DNA from: Acidimicrobiia bacterium
GTDB taxonomy: Bacteria > Actinomycetota > Acidimicrobiia > Spongiisociales > SHLN01
Assembly (NCBI GenBank): GCA_013043085.1
Contig: JABDOU010000121.1
Coordinates: 1-8,099, forward strand
Direction: 5' to 3'
Length of the DNA stretch: 8,099 nt
Position numbers and translations under genes: made by a program. Under the pieces are notes generated by a model. The model saw only the letters and a program-made list of their open reading frames with translations. It had not been told where the DNA came from and made no database searches. Positions 1 to 5,734 of this stretch are shown one piece after another (the stretch's first letter is position 1; every line of letters starts with the position of its first letter).

Positions 1-1
1 C

Positions 2-1243
2 AAGCATGCTGCTGCCGACGAGGCAGTTACCGAGATCGAGAAGTTGTCTGCTCAGGCCAAAGCCGACGCGGACAAGCAACGAAGTGAAGCACAAGCAGCG
101 CTCGCGGCCGCCACCGAGGAAGCTGAAAAGCTGAGAAGCCAGGCTGATACAGCTCTCGATGAGGCGAGGATCGCTGCAAAGGCGATCTCTGACCAGGCAG
201 CGGAGGACGCTGCGTCAGTGCTCGAGAAGGCCAAGGCGGATGCAGAGTCCGAGCTTATCGATCTTCGCGCCGAGGCAGAGAAAGATCGAGAAGGAGCCAT
301 CTCGATTCGAAATGCCGCCGCAGAGGAAGCCAACTCCGTTCGCGAAGCTGCACAGCAGGAGGCCGCAGCAATAGTCGAGGATGCCAGGTCGAGCGTAGAA
401 AATATCAGCGCCGACACCGAGGCTGCTTCCGCAAAGGCCAAGGAAGAGCTCGCCAATGCAACTGCGGAAGCAGAGGCGCTACGTCAACGGGCCCGGGCCG
501 AAGCAGAAGATGTTGTCGCTCGTTCTCGTGAACAAGCGAACGCGGCCGCTGAGAAGACTCAGCGAGAAGCGCTTGCTTCCGTTCAAGCAAAGGTCGAAGA
601 AGCCCAGAGCGCTGCTATGAAAGCACGCGAAGATGCCAAAGGTGCCATCGGCAAAGCCAGGGAGGCCACAGAACACCTCGAACGCGTTGCTCAGGAGCGC
701 CAGAAAGAGGCCGACGTAGCGTTGGCGAAAGCCAAGCAAGAGGCTGGTCAGCTGCTGGCGACGGCGTCTGAACGCGCATCTCGCATGGTGGCCGAGGCTG
801 ATGCCGAGGCCGCTCGGAAGGCTGAGATTGCCAAGAAAGACGTCCTTGAAGAATTACAGGACGCCCAGGATCGGATCGAACGTCTCAAGTCGGAATCGGC
901 CGACATCGTACAGCGGGCCGAAGCCAAGGCTGCCGAACGCCGGGCTGCAGCAGAACAGGAAGCGGAAGAAATCATCGCAGCTTCACGGGCGGCGATCTCG
1001 GATATCGATGAGCGCATGGCGCGAGTTGAGGCCCGTGAGCGATTGGTCCAGGACGCCGACTCTCAGGCGACAAGGATTCTTGCGAGAGCCAAAGCCAGAG
1101 CCAATGAGATCCTCAAGAAGGCAGAGTCAACGTTGGCGGACGCGGAAGAACGTCATCGCGACACACAAAACGCAGTTGATCGGATGCGCACCAAACTTCG
1201 AGAGCCGCAGGAGCCGCCCAAGGGCCGTTCGCGAGGTAAGTAA
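2..1243 (+). CDS. Long alanine/glutamate-rich coiled-coil protein, 5'-truncated by the window edge
   Basis: The frame is open from base 2, so the true start lies outside the window and only the C-terminal 413 residues or so are visible. The chain is built almost wholly of Ala, Glu, Lys, Arg, Gln, Asp and Ser. It has no Cys and no aromatic residue, and no Pro until the last 14 residues (REPQEPPKGRSRGK). This is what a long uninterrupted helix or coiled coil looks like. Recurring units of the form A-x-x-EA-x-x-I/V-x-x-A-R resemble the helical parts of actinobacterial DivIVA/Wag31-type and Scy/FilP-type proteins and of ATP synthase subunit b, which share composition rather than proven ancestry. 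The tail is basic and probably unstructured. A structural, filament-like or polarity role is inference. The next gene begins 2 nt after the stop, which suggests co-transcription. A TTG at 44 is not a credible start because coding character continues upstream of it. Confidence 0.85.
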   Translation, partial: KHAAADEAVTEIEKLSAQAKADADKQRSEAQAALAAATEEAEKLRSQADTALDEARIAAKAISDQAAEDAASVLEKAKADAESELIDLRAEAEKDREGAISIRNAAAEEANSVREAAQQEAAAIVEDARSSVENISADTEAASAKAKEELANATAEAEALRQRARAEAEDVVARSREQANAAAEKTQREALASVQAKVEEAQSAAMKAREDAKGAIGKAREATEHLERVAQERQKEADVALAKAKQEAGQLLATASERASRMVAEADAEAARKAEIAKKDVLEELQDAQDRIERLKSESADIVQRAEAKAAERRAAAEQEAEEIIAASRAAISDIDERMARVEARERLVQDADSQATRILARAKARANEILKKAESTLADAEERHRDTQNAVDRMRTKLREPQEPPKGRSRGK

Positions 1244-1245
1244 CA

Positions 1246-1614
1246 GTGGATCGCGCCATGCCATTTCAGAACATGGTTGTTCTGCTGCTCGGACTTGTTC
1301 TCGTGATCTCCGGGTTCTATGTGGCATGGAACGCCCCGCAGGAAGCGGCGCCCACCTCTACGATCCAGAATCCGTCTTTCATCATTGCGGTTGAAGGTTT
1401 CGACTGCGAGGTGGGGAGCTTCTCGGTCAGAGGTGGTCGACTGACCGACTCGATCACGATCGTCGATGAGAACGGATCACAGCTTCCCGAAACGAATGGT
1501 GTTGTCACGATTCCCAACTGGGAGACCAGCAGGTCTCCAGTGATCGTCCGCTATTCATGGGCAGGTGATCCAGGATCTCAGACCGTTGATCCTGCCAGTC
1601 ACTGCATGGGCTGA
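1246..1614 (+). CDS. Small single-pass membrane protein of unknown function
   Basis: This 122-residue protein is not recognised as a named family. Residues about 8-28 (MVVLLLGLVLVISGFYVAW region) form one strongly hydrophobic helix near the N-terminus, without a lipobox or clear cleavage site, so it is probably a membrane anchor. The remaining 90 or so residues would face outward and look like a small beta-rich domain. It has two cysteines, Cys54 and Cys120, which could form a disulfide (inference). The GTG start at 1246 is chosen because GAGGT at 1233-1237, inside the end of the preceding gene, lies 8 nt upstream. ATG at 1258 is an alternative that would still keep the membrane segment. The gene follows the coiled-coil gene by 2 nt and is probably translated from the same message. 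Its 3' end overlaps the convergent minus-strand gene by 16 bp. Confidence 0.75.
   Translation: MDRAMPFQNMVVLLLGLVLVISGFYVAWNAPQEAAPTSTIQNPSFIIAVEGFDCEVGSFSVRGGRLTDSITIVDENGSQLPETNGVVTIPNWETSRSPVIVRYSWAGDPGSQTVDPASHCMG
1571..1594. repeat. 7-bp perfect inverted repeat near two convergent gene ends
   Basis: CAGGATC at 1571-1577 and GATCCTG at 1588-1594 pair perfectly around a 10-nt loop. A second, overlapping pairing is possible between GGCAGG (1560-1565) and CCTGCC (1591-1596). It lies within the last 50 bp of the plus-strand membrane-protein gene and just beyond the stop of the minus-strand gene. No T-run follows on either strand, so it is at best a weak terminator-like hairpin, and it may simply reflect coding sequence. 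Confidence 0.3.
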
Positions 1615-2180
1615 ATCTCCGGCTCGGGTGGTAGCGGTCCCCATCCGTCAACGACCTCGACGAGGAAGTTGCTCACTTCGCGTGCTCGATCGAGCATTTC
1701 ACAAAGCGAATCGGGGTCGTACATCAGCTTCGCAATGGGAATTGTCACAGTTCCGGTCAGAGACAGCTCTCGCAGAGGCCCGGCCGAGAGCGGACCGAAT
1801 GAATCCACACCCGAAACCTCGATAGGGACGTTAACCCCACCGATACCGGCCAGCTCGGTTGCGAGCATCACGAGATCAGGCGGGTTGTCAAGCGCCGGCA
1901 GCCTCCAGTTGAAGAGCAATGGCACCGGAAACTCGTCGTCGGGTAGCTCAGCGTCCTCCACTCCTGCATCTTCTGCAGCCAACAAAACACGCGGTTCGAT
2001 GTGAAATGCCAGGTTGAGGTCAAGGGGCCCATTGCATGCCGATTCCGGGTGGAGATCAATCTCCCATGACTGGCGGAGTGAATACGTCTCCAGGAAATGA
2101 CGCTCGTCGTGGACGTGGAAACCGTGTTCCATGGCGTGCTCTTTGAGAAACGTGATGAATCCGGCGAGGTCAACGGGCAT
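1599..2180 (-). CDS. Conserved-looking protein of unknown function downstream of the sigma factor gene
   Basis: This 193-residue protein is not recognised. It has no signal peptide, membrane helix or metal-binding cluster. It is acidic, rich in Leu, Pro and Val, and carries a His-rich stretch near the N-terminus (KEHAMEHGFHVHDERH, about residues 13-28). The alternation of short hydrophobic strands with turns (for example VPLLFNWRLPAL, VNVPIEVSGV, TGTVTIPIAKL) suggests a soluble, mostly beta or alpha/beta domain. The C-terminus is proline-rich. ATG at 2180 begins 15 nt after the sigma factor stop. Only a weak ribosome site is visible there (AGGC-type), so coupling to sigma translation is likely. 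ATG at about residue 16 is a possible shorter start. The tight spacing suggests a shared transcript with the sigma factor, but nothing in the sequence shows that it is an anti-sigma factor. Its 3' end overlaps the convergent gene by 16 bp. Confidence 0.75.
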   Translation of the reverse strand: MPVDLAGFITFLKEHAMEHGFHVHDERHFLETYSLRQSWEIDLHPESACNGPLDLNLAFHIEPRVLLAAEDAGVEDAELPDDEFPVPLLFNWRLPALDNPPDLVMLATELAGIGGVNVPIEVSGVDSFGPLSAGPLRELSLTGTVTIPIAKLMYDPDSLCEMLDRAREVSNFLVEVVDGWGPLPPEPEIQPMQ

Positions 2181-2195
2181 CCGCCGAGCCTAGGC

Positions 2196-3125
2196 CTAAA
2201 TCAGATGTTGCAGCTGCTGAATTTTGGTCGGTTGGCGAAGCTTGCCGAGCGCACGCCGCTCGATCTGGCGCACGCGCTCACGGGTTATTCCGTAGCAGCG
2301 CCCTATGTCGGAGAAGGATTGTGGTTCGGTGCCCTCGAGGCCGTAATGCATTTTCACGATCGTGGCTTCCATGTCATCCAGTCCCTCAACTGCGGCTCGC
2401 AGACGGTTACAGCGATCTTCGGCAGCCGCATTTTCGAAGGGATCGTCGGCTTCGTGGTCTTCTATGAAGTCGGCCAATTCGCTGGTGCCGTCGGTACCTA
2501 CGGGGCGCTCGAGTGACACTGTATCCACGGGGATTTCCAGGGCGGCCATTACTTTTTCGAGATCCAGGCCAAGGTAATCGGCCAATTCGTCAGGAGTTGG
2601 TGACCGACCGAACTCCACCGATAGCATCTGCATCTGTTCCCTCACCTGTCGCACGGTATCCACGAGGTGTACCGGAATTCGGATCGTCCGGGCCTGGTTG
2701 CCGAGCCCTCGACTGATTGCTTGCCGAATCCACCAGGTCGCGTACGTGGAAAACTTGAAGCCTTTGCGCCAGTCGAATTTCTCGACCGCCCGGATGAGCC
2801 CAAGATTTCCTTCCTGGATCAGATCGACGAGGTCGAGGCCCCTTCCGGAGTAACGCTTCGCAATTGATACAACGAGTCTGAGGTTGCTGCTGATGAACTC
2901 ATCCTTTGCGAGAGCAGCCGTTCGAACGGTGGCTTCGAGTTCCTTTTTTCGTTTTGCAGATCGAACCCCGCTTCTGAGTTCCTGTTCTGCGGCAACTCCG
3001 GCTTCGATTTGGCGAGCCAGGGTGACCTCGTCGGATGCGGAAAGGAGGTCATGAGGAGCGAGCTGATCGAGATATTGACCGACGAGATCAGCGCCGGGTC
3101 GCGTCATGAGAGCCTCGTAAACCAT
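2196..3125 (-). CDS. RNA polymerase sigma factor, sigma-70 group 2 (SigB/Hrd-like)
   Basis: This 309-residue sigma factor directs RNA polymerase to promoters. Region 1.2 spans about 14-46. Region 2 spans about 70-153 and includes DLIQEGNLGL (101-110), the strand-opening dyad W131-W132 and QARTIRIPVH (144-153). Region 3 spans about 154-205. Region 4 spans about 240-300, with the -35-reading helix TRERVRQIE (281-289). R282, E283 and R286 match the E. coli RpoD residues R584, E585 and R588, so TTGACA-type -35 elements should be read. In region 2.4 the RpoD Q437/T440 pair appears as Q135/S138, a mild change. The protein lacks region 1.1 and the long acidic N-terminus of actinobacterial principal sigma factors, and its length is close to group 2 members. 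It is probably an alternative stress or stationary-phase sigma, which is inference. The ATG at 3125 has AGGAG 5 nt upstream. An ATG at residue 7 is less favoured. Confidence 0.95.
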   Translation of the reverse strand: MVYEALMTRPGADLVGQYLDQLAPHDLLSASDEVTLARQIEAGVAAEQELRSGVRSAKRKKELEATVRTAALAKDEFISSNLRLVVSIAKRYSGRGLDLVDLIQEGNLGLIRAVEKFDWRKGFKFSTYATWWIRQAISRGLGNQARTIRIPVHLVDTVRQVREQMQMLSVEFGRSPTPDELADYLGLDLEKVMAALEIPVDTVSLERPVGTDGTSELADFIEDHEADDPFENAAAEDRCNRLRAAVEGLDDMEATIVKMHYGLEGTEPQSFSDIGRCYGITRERVRQIERRALGKLRQPTKIQQLQHLI

Positions 3126-3130
3126 ATGCG

Positions 3131-3135
3131 CTCCT
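3131..3135 (-). promoter_or_regulatory. Ribosome binding site of the sigma factor gene
   Basis: AGGAG on the minus strand stands 5 nt before the ATG at 3125. It fixes this start over the in-frame ATG six codons later. Confidence 0.7.
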
Positions 3136-3187
3136 GGGGAGAAGATCGGTGCAGTGAGCCATACGAAGAATGGGCGGGCCCAAGGGA

Positions 3188-3239
3188 GCGGTGCGTACCC
3201 GAGCGAAAGAGCGCACCGTGGTTAGCGGTCCGTACTCGA
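3188..3239. repeat. 15-bp direct repeat, two copies 37 bp apart, upstream of the sigma gene
   Basis: Copy 1 at 3188-3202 and copy 2 at 3225-3239 share GCGGTNCGTACYCGA, with 13 of 15 positions identical. On the sigma gene's own strand the unit reads TCGRGTACGNACCGC. The spacing is about 3.5 helical turns. The copies lie 63 to 114 bp upstream of the sigma start codon, where regulator sites are common. The function as an operator is inference. Confidence 0.5.
3189..3218. repeat. 7-bp inverted repeat overlapping the first direct-repeat copy
   Basis: CGGTGCG (3189-3195) and CGCACCG (3212-3218) are perfectly complementary around a 16-nt loop. A G-T pair could extend the stem inward by one. It may form a hairpin in the 5' leader of the sigma transcript if transcription starts farther upstream, or it may be a two-part protein site. 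No T-run follows on either strand. Confidence 0.4.
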
Positions 3240-3246
3240 CGCAACT

Positions 3247-3262
3247 GACCTTGCGGAAGGTC
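3247..3262. repeat. Short perfect hairpin in the divergent region
   Basis: GACCTT (3247-3252) and AAGGTC (3257-3262) form a 6-bp stem with the 4-nt loop GCGG. There is no adjacent T-run, so it is not an obvious terminator. It could be an operator or a leader hairpin. Confidence 0.4.
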
Positions 3263-3306
3263 CCTACGTTGGCCGTCTGATTGGAGTCTCATCGTGGCCA
3301 CCCTGA

Positions 3307-3325
3307 TTCCGACTTCCAGTCGGAA
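3307..3325. repeat. 19-bp interrupted palindrome in the divergent region
   Basis: TTCCGACT (3307-3314) and AGTCGGAA (3318-3325) form a perfect 8-bp inverted repeat with a 3-nt centre TCC. On the minus strand it is preceded by TTAGTTTT and followed by ATCAGG, so no terminator T-tract lies in the reading direction. The symmetry and the position between divergent genes suit a dimeric regulator site. It does not match the actinobacterial LexA box (TCGAACNNNNGTTCGA). Confidence 0.45.
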
Positions 3326-3509
3326 AACTAACACAATGATTGCCAGAACCGAAATACTGTCGCCCCGCGATCCAAAAACTCCATTGCTGTCGGGGTGAGG
3401 GCGCTGGTAGCGTACGTTTCGGCTCCAGGTGTGCCGCTCTCTTTCCCTTTTGTGAAGTCGTGTCAGTGTTTAATTCTCTCAAATGGTTGTCTCAGTGGTT
3501 TGTATCTAT

Positions 3510-3514
3510 GAGGG
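3510..3514 (+). promoter_or_regulatory. Ribosome binding site of the lipoprotein gene
   Basis: GAGGG stands 5 nt before ATG 3520. This favours 3520 over the in-frame ATG at 3508, which has no comparable site upstream. Confidence 0.55.
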
Positions 3515-3519
3515 TCGCT

Positions 3520-5076
3520 ATGGCAACACTCGTCAGGCCTCGAATCGGAGTGTGGATCCTCATGCTCTTCGGCGCGAGTCTTTCGGCATGTGCGGGTCCA
3601 TCGTTGGTGGTCGTGGGCGATCCGATTCTTCCAGCCCCAGAAATACCGCAGCTCGAAGTAGCGGTTCTCGATGAGACCGGCGTTCCGCTGCCAGGCGTGA
3701 TCGTCGACTACTCGGGGACGACGGTGCCGACCAATCACGAGGGGTCGGCGTTTTCGGCCTGGCCCGACCGGGCCGTCACGGTGAGCCTTTCTGCACCCGG
3801 ATTCCATCCCGTCACCGAGGTCGTCGCTCACCTTCCCACTGAACGCCGGATCGAACTCAACCTCGATCCGGTCATCCTGACCGGAACCGTGTCGAATGCG
3901 CGGGGAACACCATTACCGGACGCAAACGTGGTGCTCCGCGGCGTGAGTGTGCGATCAGACCAGAGAGGACGTTTTGTCATCGAGCGTGCCGATCCGGGAC
4001 TGGTCCAGGTGGAGCGGCCGGGATACATGCCAGCCGAGGTCGCCTGGAAGGGTGATAGTGATGTGGTTGCGTTGGCGCTCGAGCCCCGGTTGATTCGCTC
4101 CGTGCGGTCAACCGGACCTGGAACCGGCGCCGAGGAGTGGGATGAGCTGCTTGCGTTGGTTTCCGCAACTGAGTTGAACGCGATTGTTGTTGATGCCAAG
4201 GACGAAGGTGGGCAAGTGTTCTACGGAACGAACAACGAAGACGCATATCTCGCCGGTGCCGTTGGTTCGACGTTTGATGTGGCTGCCGCCATTGCCGATC
4301 TGCAGGCGTCAGATATATACGCAATAACGCGGATTGTGACATTCAAGGACGACAAATACGCTCGAGCGTTTCCGGAAATCGCCGTCCAGGCGACGACAGG
4401 CGGGGTGTGGGAGGACAGCGGCGGCCAGGCGTGGTTGGATCCGAGCAATGAGGGCGCATGGACGTATCCACTCGACCTGGCAACCGAATTGTGTGAGGCG
4501 GGCTTCGACGAGATCCAATTCGACTACGTCCGATTTCCTACCGACGGTGATCTCGAGTCTGCGGTGTTTTCCACCGGATACGATGAAAATCACAGGGTTG
4601 GGATGATCGCGGGATTCCTGCAGGAGGCGCGAACGATCCTCAACCCGCTGGGTTGCGCTGTGGCAGCCGACATCTTCTCGGTTGTCCTGAGCACTCCTGA
4701 CGACCAGGGCCTTGGACAGCGGATCGAGGAACTTTCCTGGTCCGTCGACGTCCTCAGCCCGATGGTCTACGCCAGTCACTACGACAGTGGTTGGTTTGGC
4801 TACCGGTGCCCAAACGAGTTTCCTGGTCAGGTAGTTGCCTTCGCTCTCGACGACGTAGCCGATCGACTCGACGGACCGGCGATTCTGCGCCCGTGGCTGG
4901 AGGACTTCGGGTTCCTTTCCGGCCCGCTTCGTCGGGAAGGGTGTACGAGCACCCATTCACCCGCGACCGTTAGGGCCCAGATTGATGCTGCCGAGTCGAG
5001 AGCAGACGGATGGATCCTGTGGAATGCGTCCGGCAACTATTCCGAAAGTGCTTTTGAACCCGCTGAATCTGAGTGA
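3520..5076 (+). CDS. Lipoprotein with two beta-sandwich repeats and a putative glycoside hydrolase (DUF4015, PF13200-type) domain
   Basis: This protein of 518 residues is predicted to be exported and anchored in the membrane. A signal with arginines at 6 and 8 and a hydrophobic core ends in the lipobox LSAC, so Cys24 would be lipidated. Residues about 45-113 and 119-190 form two related modules (VPLPGV...T...HEGSA and TPLPDA...SDQRGRF) like carboxypeptidase-regulatory or Ig-like beta domains. Residues about 210-510 match the pattern of DUF4015 putative TIM-barrel glycosidases: AIVVDAKDE (221-229), RIVTFKDD (271-278), WLDPSNEGAW (365-374), FDEIQFDYVRFP (329-340 region), SPMVYASHY (413-421) and DGWILWNASGNYS (496-508). 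Conserved acidic residues in IQFDYVRFP are plausible active-site residues, but the substrate is unknown. A cell-wall or extracellular polysaccharide role is inference. ATG 3508 is an alternative start. The 3' end overlaps udgB. Confidence 0.88.
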   Translation: MATLVRPRIGVWILMLFGASLSACAGPSLVVVGDPILPAPEIPQLEVAVLDETGVPLPGVIVDYSGTTVPTNHEGSAFSAWPDRAVTVSLSAPGFHPVTEVVAHLPTERRIELNLDPVILTGTVSNARGTPLPDANVVLRGVSVRSDQRGRFVIERADPGLVQVERPGYMPAEVAWKGDSDVVALALEPRLIRSVRSTGPGTGAEEWDELLALVSATELNAIVVDAKDEGGQVFYGTNNEDAYLAGAVGSTFDVAAAIADLQASDIYAITRIVTFKDDKYARAFPEIAVQATTGGVWEDSGGQAWLDPSNEGAWTYPLDLATELCEAGFDEIQFDYVRFPTDGDLESAVFSTGYDENHRVGMIAGFLQEARTILNPLGCAVAADIFSVVLSTPDDQGLGQRIEELSWSVDVLSPMVYASHYDSGWFGYRCPNEFPGQVVAFALDDVADRLDGPAILRPWLEDFGFLSGPLRREGCTSTHSPATVRAQIDAAESRADGWILWNASGNYSESAFEPAESE

Positions 5077-5734
5077 TCTCACCGATTGCCGCCGCTGTCC
5101 CCGTCTCGTTTCCTGGCGCGAGGAAGTGGCTGAAACCAAACGGGCGGCATATCGAGATGATGAGTACTGGGGTCGCCCGGTCCCTGGCTTTGGATCTCTC
5201 GATGCCGAGTTGACAGTCGTGGGGCTTGCGCCGGCAGCTCATGGAGCCAACCGGACTGGCCGCATGTTCACCGGCGACCGGTCTGGGGACTTTCTCTTCG
5301 CCTCGCTTTATCGCACTGGTTTCGCCAACCAGGCGAGCTCGACACACATCGATGACGGCCTCGTGCTGAAGAACGCCTATGTGACCTCGCCGGTCAAGTG
5401 CGCACCTCCTGACAACAAGCCAACCGCTGACGAGAAAGCAAATTGTCGTTCCTGGCTCATGGCTGAATGGGAGCTGTTACAGCGCGCACAGGTGATCGTC
5501 TGTCTCGGTGGCATCGCCTTTCTAGAGACGTGGCGCCTGCTGGCAGAAACCGGGCTCGACATGCCTCGTCCCAGGCCGCGGTTCGGGCACGGAGCCGAAG
5601 TGGACCTCTCGAAGGTAGGAGGCCCCTGGATCATCGGGTGTTACCACCCGTCTCAGCAAAACACGTTCACAGGCAGGCTCACACCCGACATGATCGACGA
5701 TGTGTTCAAGCGCGCGACGGAGCTGATCGCCTAA
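5024..5734 (+). CDS. udgB: Family 5 uracil-DNA glycosylase UdgB
   Basis: This enzyme removes uracil and, in studied relatives, hypoxanthine and ethenocytosine from DNA to begin base excision repair. From the chosen start it has 236 residues. Four cysteines, C22 and C25 (DCRRCPRL), C126 (SPVKCAPP) and C141 (KANCRSW), are placed as the [4Fe-4S] ligands of this family. Motif A is GLAPAAHGANRTGR (67-80), followed by MFTGDRSGD. The C-terminal DNA-gripping motif is HPSQQN (208-213). CPRLVSWREEV and WGRPVPG near the N-terminus closely resemble mycobacterial UdgB. The length is complete. Start choice is uncertain. ATG 5024 lies 53 bp inside the preceding gene and has only a weak GGA site. GTG 5048 would give a shorter N-terminus, and ATG 4982 looks too early. 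The overlap suggests coupling to the lipoprotein gene. The stop overlaps that of sufC by 4 bp. Confidence 0.93.
   Translation: MRPATIPKVLLNPLNLSDLTDCRRCPRLVSWREEVAETKRAAYRDDEYWGRPVPGFGSLDAELTVVGLAPAAHGANRTGRMFTGDRSGDFLFASLYRTGFANQASSTHIDDGLVLKNAYVTSPVKCAPPDNKPTADEKANCRSWLMAEWELLQRAQVIVCLGGIAFLETWRLLAETGLDMPRPRPRFGHGAEVDLSKVGGPWIIGCYHPSQQNTFTGRLTPDMIDDVFKRATELIA

Larger units (their letters stand above)
3126..3519. other. Divergent intergenic region between the sigma factor and lipoprotein genes
   Basis: This 394-bp region has no convincing gene. It must carry outward promoters for both flanking genes and holds one direct repeat and three inverted repeats, listed separately. On the plus strand two weak promoter candidates are visible: TTGCTG (3384-3389) with an 18-nt spacer to TAGCGT (3408-3413), and an AT-rich -10-like TTTAAT (3469-3474) without a good -35 partner. 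On the minus strand I find no clear -35/-10 pair for the sigma gene. The frame of the lipoprotein gene stays open upstream to 3340, but the residues there are Cys-rich and lack the character of the gene itself. Confidence 0.6.

Noticed and set aside
44..46. TTG as the start of the coiled-coil gene
   Set aside because: The same frame is open with identical Ala/Glu-rich character back to base 2, so the gene continues past the window edge.
801..1394. A 197-codon plus-strand frame across the coiled-coil and membrane-protein genes
   Set aside because: It is Arg/Ser/Pro-rich, out of frame with two better genes, and has no family features.
1599..2516. Plus-strand frames opposite the unknown gene and the end of the sigma gene
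   Set aside because: The minus-strand sigma gene is certain, and these frames have the low-complexity Ser/Ala content of antisense translations.
3307..3325. Reading the palindrome as a rho-independent terminator
   Set aside because: No T-tract follows the stem in either reading direction, and no gene ends nearby.
3340..3519. A 60-residue N-terminal extension of the lipoprotein from ATG 3340
   Set aside because: It would bury the signal peptide and lipobox inside the protein, and GAGGG 5 nt before ATG 3520 marks a better start.
4309..4956. A 215-codon minus-strand frame inside the lipoprotein gene
   Set aside because: It is antisense to the conserved hydrolase domain and has no recognisable motif. 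It is expected by chance in GC-rich DNA.
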